DNA of 6,050 nt from assembly GCA_903832165.1 (NCBI GenBank), contig CAILAQ010000124.1, forward strand, positions 1 to 6,050, written 5' to 3'. The notes under the pieces were generated by a model. It did no database searches, had not been told where the DNA came from, and was given only the letters and a program-made list of their open reading frames with translations. A program made the position numbers and the translations under genes. Source of the DNA: an uncultured Bacteroidota bacterium. GTDB taxonomy: Bacteria; Bacteroidota; Bacteroidia; Bacteroidales; UBA12481. Of the stretch, positions 1 to 6,050 are shown piece by piece (the stretch's first letter is position 1; every line of letters starts with the position of its first letter).

Positions 1-966
1 TAATAGCAACTCCTCTGCTTTTTCACAGATTTGCATTTTGGTTTCGAGATTCTTTTTCAGATCCAGATCCCTGAGTTCCTGATTGATTTTAATGTAATCA
101 TAGAACCTTTCCACATGGTGATGGTAATTTTCCCATAAACTATGAAGGTCGGCCTGGGGAACAGGACCAATATCCCTCCACTGACGCTGCAGTTCGCGGA
201 ATTCATTAAAAGTTTTATTCAATGATTCCTGCGTATTCAGGAGGTTTTTGATATGATCGATAATCTCCAGTTTCTTCTTGAGGTTGCCTTCTTTATCGCC
301 TTCCAGGGCTTTGGAATATTCAGCCCTCTTGTTCCTGAAGCTCTCATAAGAGGCTTTAAAGCCCTCTTCCAGAGGATCCGGAGCGGGTTTATACTCCTCT
401 TCTGCTCCACCCTCTTCTATGAATTTTTTATGTTTCTCTTCCAACTCAATTTTTAGTTTTTTATAAAAAGTTGAGCGTATATTTTCTACGTCACGGGTAA
501 TATCATGGATGGTTCTATGGGCAATCAGTGAATCAAGTGATTCAAGCAGGGCCGGACGTAAATATCCGGAGTAATCTATATTTATCGGAGGCAACTCTGA
601 TTTCAGGTGGACTGGTTCAGGCTTCCGGGATTCAGCAGCCTCTGGTTCTATAACTTCCGGAGTTGTTACCTCCTCAGGTTCTGTTTCCGTTGCGACAAGT
701 TCCGGTTCAGTGCTGATTTCAGGCACTTCTGTTAATTCTTCTTCTTCCTCTTCTTCTTCCTCCTCTTCTTCCTCAGCGATTGGTGCCTCAGGTGCTTCTT
801 CAGCTTCCGGCATTTCAGTGGCTTCAGGAACTTTGGATGTTTCAACTTGCTGTTCTTCAACTGTTTCAGTCGGTACCGCAGCAATAATTTCAGGAGTTAC
901 AATTTCCGGGGTTACATTCCCTTCAACCTGTAAATTTTCTTCTGGCAGGTGATCTTTTTCAGTCAT
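1..966 (-). CDS. DUF349 domain-containing protein, N-terminal part (cut by window edge)
   Basis: This is an open frame of 322 codons running off the left edge, so only the N-terminal part is present. Residues 1 to about 115 are low-complexity, rich in Pro, Glu, Thr and Val with repeated 'TPE' motifs, and include 13 consecutive glutamates (E65-E77). This part is probably disordered. From about residue 127 the chain becomes charged and helical, probably coiled-coil. A recognisable DUF349 repeat follows, with 'RQWRDIGPVPQ' (W263, then IG and VP) and 'LWENYHHHVERFYDYI' (W278). The family's biochemical role is unknown; Bacteroidota members usually carry several such repeats, so more probably lie beyond the edge. 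The ATG is fixed by an in-frame TGA at 982-984, just upstream, with no other start between. No Shine-Dalgarno sequence is visible. The family call is made from motifs and composition and is fairly secure; any function would be a guess. Confidence 0.88.
   Translation of the reverse strand, partial: MTEKDHLPEENLQVEGNVTPEIVTPEIIAAVPTETVEEQQVETSKVPEATEMPEAEEAPEAPIAEEEEEEEEEEEEELTEVPEISTEPELVATETEPEEVTTPEVIEPEAAESRKPEPVHLKSELPPINIDYSGYLRPALLESLDSLIAHRTIHDITRDVENIRSTFYKKLKIELEEKHKKFIEEGGAEEEYKPAPDPLEEGFKASYESFRNKRAEYSKALEGDKEGNLKKKLEIIDHIKNLLNTQESLNKTFNEFRELQRQWRDIGPVPQADLHSLWENYHHHVERFYDYIKINQELRDLDLKKNLETKMQICEKAEELLL
736..774 (-). repeat. Poly-glutamate codon tract (GAA/GAG x13)
   Basis: Thirteen consecutive Glu codons, a mixture of GAA and GAG, encode E65-E77 in the acidic leader of the DUF349 protein. 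On the plus strand this is a pyrimidine-only TTC/CTC run. The mixed codons interrupt the triplet repeat, so it is less slippage-prone than a pure microsatellite. Confidence 0.9.
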
Positions 967-992
967 AACAATCGTTTTTAATCAAGTAATAC

Positions 993-1043
993 CTCAGCTA
1001 TGCTAAGTTGTTCTAACGAACAGAAAACCGGACTAAAGTCCAG
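993..1043 (-). promoter_or_regulatory. Structured 5' leader with three tandem small hairpins upstream of the DUF349 gene
   Basis: Read as minus-strand RNA, three short hairpins lie side by side. At 1028-1043, CUGGACU pairs with AGUCCGG with one G-U pair; the innermost pair probably opens to give a 4-nt loop. At 1009-1022, UGUUC pairs with GAACA around a 4-nt loop. At 993-1007, CUUAGC pairs with GCUGAG around a 3-nt loop, with one G-U pair. All lie between the proposed promoter box at 1058-1065 and the start codon at 966. The complementarity is read directly; a regulatory role is inferred. I recognise no known riboswitch or leader family, and each stem alone is short enough to arise by chance. 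Confidence 0.35.
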
Positions 1044-1057
1044 ACGTTCAATTTGGA

Positions 1058-1065
1058 CAAAAATA
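1058..1065 (-). promoter_or_regulatory. Putative Bacteroidota -7 promoter box for the DUF349 gene
   Basis: On the minus strand the site reads TATTTTTG, a full match to the Bacteroidota -7 consensus TAnnTTTG. Transcription would start around 1052, giving a leader of about 85 nt. No clear TTG-type -33 element is seen at the usual distance, where the terminator T-tract of hsp20 lies. The position just after that terminator fits a gene with its own promoter. Confidence 0.45.
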
Positions 1066-1071
1066 TCTAAA

Positions 1072-1111
1072 TTTTAATTAAAAAAGCCATCCCTTTTGAG
1101 AGATGGCTTTT
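1072..1111 (-). terminator. Intrinsic terminator of the hsp20 gene
   Basis: A perfect 10-bp inverted repeat (1082-1091 with 1102-1111) encloses a 10-nt loop. On the minus strand it is followed by a T-rich run (TTTTTTAATT). It begins about 20 nt after the hsp20 stop codon and precedes the DUF349 promoter box, so it should separate the two same-strand genes. Confidence 0.85.
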
Positions 1112-1130
1112 CACCCGATATTTCAGCTTA

Positions 1131-1571
1131 TTAGTCTATCATGATGTCCGTTGCAGGTTTTTCTTTCGCTTCTTCAACTTTTGGAATGGTCACCAAAAGC
1201 ATTCCGTTTTCGAATTTTGCAGCTATGCTGGCCGAATCAACCCAGTTTGAGAGACGAAAACTGCGGCTGAACGACCTTTTACTGAATTCAAACCTCACCT
1301 TTCGTTCATCCTGAACTTCGCCGGATTCTGCAATTTCAGCCGAAATATTTAGAATCTGTCCGTCAAGTTTTATCTTGATTTCCTCTTTTGAATAACCCGG
1401 TATCGCCATTTCGATGCGATAGTTTTCCTTTGCCTCAATAATATTGGCAGAGGGAAACGAATTATCCGGGTAATCACTTCTTAAATCATTCCATACCCAT
1501 TTCATCAAATCATTGGATGTCTGATAATGGGACCTCATTGGTATGCAGCCGTTAAATCTTAAATGTGTCAT
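1131..1571 (-). CDS. Small heat-shock protein, Hsp20/alpha-crystallin family
   Basis: A 146-residue protein of typical family length. It has a short N-terminal arm (1 to about 40), an alpha-crystallin domain (about 41-132) and a short tail. Family signatures are 'YRIEMAIPGYSKEEIKIKL' (51-69), the F/S/R-rich stretch 'FSKRSFSRSFRL' (96-107) and 'FENGMLLVTIPK' (120-131). The tail ends with an I-x-I motif (I143-M-I145), which in this family docks into a neighbouring alpha-crystallin domain to build oligomers. Family members are ATP-independent cytoplasmic holdases that keep unfolding proteins soluble under stress. The ATG at 1571 is chosen because AGGAGA lies 7 nt upstream; the next Met (M12, ATG starting at 1538) has no better site. 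The gene is monocistronic: an intrinsic terminator follows it, and it is transcribed away from trmD. No CIRCE element is present and I see no convincing promoter match upstream. Confidence 0.96.
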   Translation of the reverse strand: MTHLRFNGCIPMRSHYQTSNDLMKWVWNDLRSDYPDNSFPSANIIEAKENYRIEMAIPGYSKEEIKIKLDGQILNISAEIAESGEVQDERKVRFEFSKRSFSRSFRLSNWVDSASIAAKFENGMLLVTIPKVEEAKEKPATDIMID

Positions 1572-1578
1572 TTTATTA

Positions 1579-1584
1579 TCTCCT
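1579..1584 (-). promoter_or_regulatory. Shine-Dalgarno site of hsp20
   Basis: AGGAGA on the minus strand, 7 nt before the ATG at 1571. It is the only clear Shine-Dalgarno site among the starts in this window; the other four genes lack one. It decides the start codon and suggests strong translation of this stress gene. Confidence 0.75.
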
Positions 1585-1727
1585 GTTTTTAGTGTTTTAA
1601 CTACTAATAATACCCTTTGCTTTCAAAGCTTATACCAATATAATTTGCATGCCATTATGACACTTTTATTGATTTCTAATATGTCATTCTGTCCGTTTTT
1701 TGATTTTCACAAACCGGTTGAAACAGC

Positions 1728-1735
1728 TATATTTG
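1728..1735 (+). promoter_or_regulatory. Putative Bacteroidota -7 promoter box for trmD
   Basis: TATATTTG matches TAnnTTTG in full. A T-rich stretch (TTTTC at 1704-1708) lies 19 nt upstream where the -33 element would be; a true TTTG at 1699-1702 is 25 nt away, longer than usual. Transcription would begin near 1740-1742, leaving a leader of only 11-13 nt before the ATG at 1753 and placing the ATG at 1738 upstream of the transcript. Confidence 0.45.
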
Positions 1736-1752
1736 CAATGAATTCAACTCAT

Positions 1753-2430
1753 ATGCGAATAGATATCATCACGGCTCTTCCTGAACTTCTGACCGGTCCG
1801 CTGGACCATTCCATCATTAAGCGGGCCCAACAAAAAGGGATAGTTGAAATACACATTCACAACCTCCGCGATTACGCGTTCGACAAGCACAAAACCATCG
1901 ATGATTACCCATTTTCTGGTGGAGGAGGTATGGTCATGATGATTGAGCCGATTGACCGGGCCCTGGCGGACCTGAAATCCAGAATTAATTACGACGAAAT
2001 AATTTTCACCTCTCCGGATGGGGAGCTTTTCACGCAGAGAATGGCAAATCAGCTTTCCTGCACAGAAAACATCATCATACTTTGCGGTCACTATAAAGGT
2101 GTTGATCAAAGAGTCAGGGATCATTTGGTGACTCGTGAAATATCCATCGGGGATTATGTTCTCACCGGAGGCGAACTGGCAGCTGCTATATTGGCCGATG
2201 CTATAGTAAGGCTTTTGCCCGGAGCTATTTCGGATGAAGAATCGGCACTCACTGATTCATTTCAGGACAACCTGCTGGCACCACCGCTGTATACGAGACC
2301 AAAGGAATACAAAGGATGGAAGGTCCCGGATATTCTGTTGTCGGGAAACGACAAGGAGATTGAGAACTGGAAGATGGACCAGGCAATCGAAAGAACCCGA
2401 CTGCTGCGACCGGACCTGCTTCAGGAATAG
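1753..2430 (+). CDS. trmD: tRNA (guanine37-N1)-methyltransferase TrmD
   Basis: A 225-residue SPOUT-class methyltransferase that uses S-adenosylmethionine to make m1G37 next to the anticodon in tRNAs, which prevents +1 frameshifting. The N-terminus 'MRIDIITALPELL' and 'DDYPFSGGGGMVM' (50-62) are characteristic. The trefoil-knot cofactor site is seen in 'FTSPDGELF' (85-93), 'LCGHYKGVDQRV' (110-121) and 'SIGDYVLTGGELA' (131-143). R153 and D168 align with E. coli R154 and D169, the residues implicated in catalysis, so the enzyme should be active. The C-terminal tRNA-binding part includes 'YTRPKEYKGWKVPDILLSG' (180-198) and ends at 'RTRLLRPDLLQE', shorter than the 255-residue E. coli protein. ATG 1753 is preferred over ATG 1738 (5 residues longer) and over ATG 1543, because family members begin at MRIDI and the promoter box leaves no room for the others. 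There is no Shine-Dalgarno site. Unlike in E. coli, no rpsP, rimM or rplS lies alongside. Confidence 0.97.
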   Translation: MRIDIITALPELLTGPLDHSIIKRAQQKGIVEIHIHNLRDYAFDKHKTIDDYPFSGGGGMVMMIEPIDRALADLKSRINYDEIIFTSPDGELFTQRMANQLSCTENIIILCGHYKGVDQRVRDHLVTREISIGDYVLTGGELAAAILADAIVRLLPGAISDEESALTDSFQDNLLAPPLYTRPKEYKGWKVPDILLSGNDKEIENWKMDQAIERTRLLRPDLLQE

Positions 2431-5282
2431 CTTTCCCGGGAGCAAATTCCGGCAAAAGGGCAAAATTTACAGACCTGCTCGTCCTCGCACTGCGTAAACG
2501 GTATATCAGCATTGAACAATTCTTCAAGCAGGGCTTTCAGACCGGCAGCGAAGTCGGTTCTCACCTTTTCGAAAACAATATCGTTCCCTTCCAACTGAAT
2601 CCTGTGCTCATGATCGCCGGACCTGAACCGGCCGGGCCTGAAAAGAGAGGGTATCAAATCTGCAATTTCACCAGTGTGACTAAAAAAAAGCTCGCAATAG
2701 AGGAGTACCTGAAATACTTCTTTGGGCCTTTTTGTTGATGCACGGTTAAACATCTCTCCGAGAGACTTTGTATTCAGATCGCAATTCCCTGTTTTATAAT
2801 CAACTATTCTGATTCCGTCGGCAATCCGGTCAATCCTGTCGACAATCCCGTTCAGATTTACCGCCAGGTTTTCCCCGCCAATTTCAATGGGATATTGCAT
2901 CCGGTAATCCTTTTCCAGTTCCAGAACAGTTAAAGACACCATCTGCTTATCAAATTCAAGGATACTATTGATAAACTGCCTGACAACTTCCATTCCCAGA
3001 ATTTCCTTACCCCCGGGATTCCCGGCTCCAGGCTGTTTCAGGACCAGATTATACTCCCCGCGAATCATGGCAACCAGCCGCTCCTGTGCCGTTAGTGTTT
3101 CCTTAAACCATATTGCATCGGGACCTCGATCCTTGCCAACAAATTCTCTGTACAACCGGTTCATGATCTGATGTATCAAAATCCCAAACCCTTTTGGTTC
3201 GGAAGCATAAGCGATATCATCCGGCTCTCTGATCTGATAGATCCGCTTAAGGGCAAATTTCAAGCTGCAATCAAGATACTCATTCAGCGCACTCGGCGAC
3301 AATGACTTACCATGTTCACTTCCGGCCAGATATTGATATAATCTCTCCTTAACTTCACCTTCCTTGGGAATAATAATTGGCCGGGCAGCACTCCCGACTC
3401 TGGCAGGGGGTTCAGGCCTGACATCAATCTGCTTTGCAATCTCGAACTGCAATTGTGTGATATATCTGCTTTTCTCGCCCGAACGGATTCCATCATCACG
3501 ATGACCGGTGAGATAATATATATGCAGGGAATTTGTCCGCTGGATCAACCTGTAGAAGTAATAGGCATACATCGCATCCCGGTTTTCAGCAGTAGGCAGA
3601 TGAAATATTTTGCGAAGGGAATATGGCAGGAGAGAGCCGGGCAAGCTTTTGGATGGCCAGATCCCCTCGTTAAAGGAAAGGATAAACACTTCATCAAAGT
3701 CCATTAACCGGGTTTCAAGAATTCCGGTTACCTGGTTACATGCATCGCGGTCCGTTTCAAGCGTGATCTTCCCTGCATTTAAAAATTGCGACCAGATCTT
3801 CGACATCGATAAGGGATCGATCAGCAAATCGTATTTTTCAATCAATCCTCTGACATAGGAAGCGTGTACCATAATTGCATCAATTGCAGCCCGTTCTAAA
3901 GGATAGCAAAGCGCTTTAAACGCTCCAAGACGGATTCCCAGTTCATTCACGCGTTCAAGAAAATCCCTGACAGAATTCATGTTACCGATCCAATGAGAGA
4001 TTCCGGTATCCTTGGATATAAAAGTGGCCGGCATCGCATCGGGATATCGACGTTCTATCTGCTCAACGAAAGTCCCGATGGCTTCTCCTGCTATCCATCC
4101 CGCCCATGGATGTTTAAGAAAAGCGAGGATTAATCCGCTTTTGTATAAACCCTGATCAGGGGATTGAACAGTATCCAGAAAAATATCGGCCAGGTTCTGG
4201 AATAGTCCTGCCGACAGCGTATTACGCATTGGATAGCCGGATGTAAAATTCACCGGAAGAGAATCATCAGGCCAGGAGGCAAGAAGATCAGAAAAGAGAC
4301 CTTCATCAGAAAGAATGATCCCACGATTGGCCTCCGGTCTCTGCAGCAAATCATTTAAAAGTGCCTGGATCTGGCCAGAGTTGGAGGTTACCGGAATAAC
4401 CTTTATACTCTCCGAAGTTTTGGTTGAAATAAAAAAATCGGAAGCTCCTTCAGGAAATGGGTCAAACCCTTCAGGCGGCGGGAAAAGTTTCAGATAGTGC
4501 TGTAGAAATTTACCCGCCTCGTTCGGGCTTTCCATATAGTAGGGATGGCAGTCCCAATAGAATGACGCCACCCCACTATCGCGCAAAAAGTTAAAAACAG
4601 TTTCCTCAGCATAGGTAAGTATATTAAACCCTGCAAAATAAATCTGTTTATACCTTCCTGCGGTAATTTCCCCAGTGATCAGATCCTCCGCCGCCTTACG
4701 ATAGCACATACCGGAGGTTCCCAGTCCATTTCCCATAAGACTCTCACTAAATTCCTTATAAACAGAAGGCAAACATTCCCACACCTGAAGCCACTTTTCC
4801 TGATGCGATGATTGCACCGAGCCAAATCCACTCCAGAAAACACGAATCCGTTCAACAAGCTCCTCATCAAAAGTCACGTCGAACAGGCTATCGATTTTTT
4901 TCACTTCGCTGAGCGTGGAAAACAGCTTGACGGGATCGGCAAGATATTTATCGACATCCTCAAAATCTGCAAGTAAAGTTTCCCCCAGATCCATAAAATC
5001 AGCGAAGGTCTTTACGTGAGTCAGATGTTTATTTACAATCGGAAACAGCAAAGCAAGTTCTTCCAGTTTTTCCGTTTTCTTTAAACCTGAAAGTCCGGTT
5101 AACCAATCGTCTATACTGAAAATTCCCGGAGACCAGGATGGAGTTTGAATTCGGGCAACCAATTCATTACGAAAAAGGGAACCTGCTCTCCTGTTTGGGA
5201 AAATTACAGCGACATCTTTCAACTCACCTTTTGTAAATTGAAGAATATCCTTGGCAACCAGAGAAATAAATGATTTTATCAT
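2421..5282 (-). CDS. AddB-like PD-(D/E)XK nuclease (ATP-dependent nuclease subunit B family)
   Basis: A 953-residue protein of the Bacteroidota AddB-like family, involved by homology in double-strand-break end resection with an AddA helicase-nuclease. The N-terminus carries 'VIFPNRRAG' (26-34), where UvrD-like helicases have their first motif, but no Walker A (GxxGxGKT) is present. Helicase-like scaffold segments follow: 'YFAGFNILTYAEE' (about 214-226), 'NFTSGYPMRNT' (about 345-355) and 'FNEGIWPSK' (537-545). The C-terminal RecB-type nuclease looks complete: G700-x3-H704, D815, D828 and K830. The 13-residue D-D spacing and the D-Y-K triplet match E. coli RecB D1067, D1080 and K1082. Four cysteines expected for a 4Fe-4S cluster are present: C672 before the nuclease, and C938, C941 and C947 (C-x2-C-x5-C) after it. 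The start ATG has a TAAATTTG box 14 nt upstream and no Shine-Dalgarno site. No addA lies beside it. The 3' end overlaps trmD by 10 bp, tail to tail. Confidence 0.9.
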   Translation of the reverse strand: MIKSFISLVAKDILQFTKGELKDVAVIFPNRRAGSLFRNELVARIQTPSWSPGIFSIDDWLTGLSGLKKTEKLEELALLFPIVNKHLTHVKTFADFMDLGETLLADFEDVDKYLADPVKLFSTLSEVKKIDSLFDVTFDEELVERIRVFWSGFGSVQSSHQEKWLQVWECLPSVYKEFSESLMGNGLGTSGMCYRKAAEDLITGEITAGRYKQIYFAGFNILTYAEETVFNFLRDSGVASFYWDCHPYYMESPNEAGKFLQHYLKLFPPPEGFDPFPEGASDFFISTKTSESIKVIPVTSNSGQIQALLNDLLQRPEANRGIILSDEGLFSDLLASWPDDSLPVNFTSGYPMRNTLSAGLFQNLADIFLDTVQSPDQGLYKSGLILAFLKHPWAGWIAGEAIGTFVEQIERRYPDAMPATFISKDTGISHWIGNMNSVRDFLERVNELGIRLGAFKALCYPLERAAIDAIMVHASYVRGLIEKYDLLIDPLSMSKIWSQFLNAGKITLETDRDACNQVTGILETRLMDFDEVFILSFNEGIWPSKSLPGSLLPYSLRKIFHLPTAENRDAMYAYYFYRLIQRTNSLHIYYLTGHRDDGIRSGEKSRYITQLQFEIAKQIDVRPEPPARVGSAARPIIIPKEGEVKERLYQYLAGSEHGKSLSPSALNEYLDCSLKFALKRIYQIREPDDIAYASEPKGFGILIHQIMNRLYREFVGKDRGPDAIWFKETLTAQERLVAMIRGEYNLVLKQPGAGNPGGKEILGMEVVRQFINSILEFDKQMVSLTVLELEKDYRMQYPIEIGGENLAVNLNGIVDRIDRIADGIRIVDYKTGNCDLNTKSLGEMFNRASTKRPKEVFQVLLYCELFFSHTGEIADLIPSLFRPGRFRSGDHEHRIQLEGNDIVFEKVRTDFAAGLKALLEELFNADIPFTQCEDEQVCKFCPFAGICSRESYS

Positions 5283-5383
5283 AAATCAGGATTGACCAAA
5301 TTTAGCGAAATTGAGGAGAAGAAGAACTAATCAGGGGTTTGAATTGTTCATTTGCCTACTTTAGCGTTAGCAATTATTTTTTT
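5283..5383. other. Divergent promoter region between the AddB-like gene and sucA
   Basis: This 101-bp spacer separates two divergent starts. The minus-strand promoter box is listed separately. For sucA, TACTTTAG (5357-5364) is one mismatch from TAnnTTTG and lies 19 nt before the ATG; TTTG at 5338-5341 is only 15 nt upstream of it, short for a -33 element. The sucA start is preceded by a run of seven T residues and has no Shine-Dalgarno site. No other element is recognised. Confidence 0.5.
5297..5304 (-). promoter_or_regulatory. Putative Bacteroidota -7 promoter box for the AddB-like gene
   Basis: TAAATTTG on the minus strand is a full match to TAnnTTTG. A start of transcription near 5291 would give a leader of only about 9-10 nt before the ATG at 5282. 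The -33 element is weak: TTAG at 5327-5330 is the nearest candidate, 22 nt away. Confidence 0.45.
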
Positions 5384-6050
5384 ATGGATAAGCATTCCTA
5401 CCTGGGCCAACTTGATATTGAGGTTATTCAGCAGATGTATTCCCTTTATCAGAATGATCCCTCATCAGTTGAAACAAGCTGGGCCAGATTTTTTGAAGGG
5501 TTTGAATTTGCGCGAACCATGCCTGCTGCTGTTGCGGCAACCGAGGAAGTGGTTGACAGGGAGTTTAAGGTGATTAATCTCATCGACTGGTATCGCATGA
5601 GGGGCCATCTCTTCACCAAAACAAATCCGGTAAGAGAAAGAAGAAAGTACTACCCCACTTTGGATATTGAGAACTTCGAGCTGGGCTCAGGTGATCTTGA
5701 AACTGTTTTTCAGGCTGGCAAGCAGATTGGAATCGGACCTGCGACACTCCGGAATATTGTCGAACACCTGAAAGAGACGTACTGTCAAAGTGTGGGTGCC
5801 GAATTTATGTTTATCCGTAATCCGGTCATTCTGGAATGGTTGTACAAGAAGATGGAATCTTCTAAAAACCGTGAGGTTTTCTCAAAGGAACAAAAGGTCC
5901 ACATCTTTGAAGATCTGAATAAGGCTGTTGGATTTGAAAAATACATCCACAAGAAGTTTGTGGGTCAGAAGCGTTTTTCCCTGGAGGGCACCGAAGCGGT
6001 TATTCCCGCCCTGGACAGGATAATAGAAAAGGGATCTGAGCTGGGAATCA
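5384..6050 (+). CDS. sucA: 2-oxoglutarate dehydrogenase E1 component, N-terminal part (cut by window edge)
   Basis: An open frame of 222 codons running off the right edge; full-length family members are about 900-950 residues. E1 is the thiamine-diphosphate enzyme that decarboxylates 2-oxoglutarate and passes the succinyl group to the lipoyl E2 (SucB) in the TCA cycle. The N-terminal domain is recognisable: 'YLGQLDIEVIQQMYSLYQ' then 'DPSSVETSWARFFEGF' (25-40), the segment that contacts E2 in this family. Next come 'WYRMRGHL' (69-76), 'TYCQSVGAEFMFI' (132-144) and the diagnostic 'GQKRFSLEG' (194-202) followed by 'IPALDRIIEKG'. The thiamine-diphosphate and metal-binding region lies beyond the window. 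The ATG at 5384 places the 2-oxogl_dehyd_N motif at the expected distance from the N-terminus, and no other ATG lies just upstream. sucB often follows sucA in bacteria but cannot be seen here. Confidence 0.96.
   Translation, partial: MDKHSYLGQLDIEVIQQMYSLYQNDPSSVETSWARFFEGFEFARTMPAAVAATEEVVDREFKVINLIDWYRMRGHLFTKTNPVRERRKYYPTLDIENFELGSGDLETVFQAGKQIGIGPATLRNIVEHLKETYCQSVGAEFMFIRNPVILEWLYKKMESSKNREVFSKEQKVHIFEDLNKAVGFEKYIHKKFVGQKRFSLEGTEAVIPALDRIIEKGSELGI

Larger units (their letters stand above)
1572..1752. other. Divergent intergenic region between hsp20 and trmD
   Basis: This 181-bp AT-rich spacer lies between two divergently transcribed genes. It holds the hsp20 Shine-Dalgarno site and the trmD promoter box described separately. 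For hsp20, the nearest promoter-like match on the minus strand is TATATTGG (1635-1642), one mismatch from TAnnTTTG and without a -33 partner. A short inverted repeat (ctttg at 1615-1619, caaag at 1624-1628) and a GCATGC palindrome (1648-1653) are also visible, but neither is clearly more than chance. No gene is seen. Confidence 0.6.

Noticed and set aside
253..456. Plus-strand open frame with a hydrophobic, membrane-like translation
   Set aside because: It lies antisense to the DUF349 coding sequence. Lys/Glu-rich helices give Phe/Leu-rich complements, and there is no ribosome binding site or recognisable domain.
710..952. Plus-strand open frame encoding a Ser-rich peptide with a long poly-Ser run
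   Set aside because: It is the complement of the poly-Glu/Pro-rich leader of the DUF349 gene. The serine run is simply the TTC/CTC tract read in another frame.
1590..1645. Possible heat-shock (sigma-32-like or CIRCE) control of hsp20
   Set aside because: CTTTGAAA resembles a sigma-32 -35 element, but no CCCCAT-type -10 follows and no TTAGCACTC/GAGTGCTAA pair is present.
1657..1687. Inverted repeat atgaca ... tgtcat with a 19-nt spacer between hsp20 and trmD
   Set aside because: Arms of only 6 bp at this spacing are expected by chance in AT-rich DNA, and they match no operator I know.
1543..1752. N-terminal extension of trmD by up to 70 residues from ATG 1543
   Set aside because: The extension overlaps the start of hsp20, does not resemble TrmD, and lies upstream of the promoter box at 1728-1735. 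Family members begin at MRIDI.
1744..2527. Several open frames antisense to or out of frame with trmD and the 3' end of the AddB-like gene
   Set aside because: None has a recognisable domain. TrmD and the AddB-like protein are both full length with intact motifs, so these are shadows.
5352..5573. Plus-strand open frame overlapping the start of sucA
   Set aside because: It is a different frame of the sucA coding sequence. The sucA frame carries clear E1 motifs and stays open to the window edge.

Overview
The window looks like ordinary chromosomal DNA of a member of the Bacteroidota. The evidence is a DUF349 protein with a long acidic leader of the Bacteroidota kind, an AddB-like nuclease with the 'FPNRRAG' N-terminus typical of that phylum, a TrmD with the 'LCGHYKGVDQRV' signature, several promoter-like TAnnTTTG boxes (the Bacteroidota -7 element), and little use of Shine-Dalgarno sites. 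I cannot resolve the genus.

Layout from left to right. (1) Positions 1-966, minus strand: the N-terminal 322 codons of a DUF349 coiled-coil protein whose 3' end lies outside the window. (2) 967-1130: its leader, with a TAnnTTTG box and three small hairpins in a row, followed by the intrinsic terminator of the next gene. (3) 1131-1571, minus: a small heat-shock protein (Hsp20). (4) 1572-1752: a divergent intergenic region. (5) 1753-2430, plus: trmD, the tRNA m1G37 methyltransferase. (6) 2421-5282, minus: a 953-residue AddB-like PD-(D/E)XK nuclease whose 3' end overlaps that of trmD by 10 bp. (7) 5283-5383: a divergent intergenic region. (8) 5384-6050, plus: the N-terminal 222 codons of the 2-oxoglutarate dehydrogenase E1 subunit (sucA), cut by the window edge.

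The genes serve separate housekeeping roles: proteostasis (Hsp20), tRNA modification and reading-frame maintenance (TrmD), double-strand-break processing (AddB-like) and the TCA cycle (SucA). The DUF349 protein has no known function. They do not form one operon: transcription direction changes at 1571/1753, 2421/2430 and 5282/5384. I see no tRNA, rRNA, CRISPR array, insertion sequence, phage gene or other sign of recent transfer, and no convincing new multi-gene system. The points most worth a second look are the structured leader of the DUF349 gene, the very short predicted leaders of trmD and the AddB-like gene, and an AddB-like protein that lacks a Walker A motif and has no AddA partner beside it.
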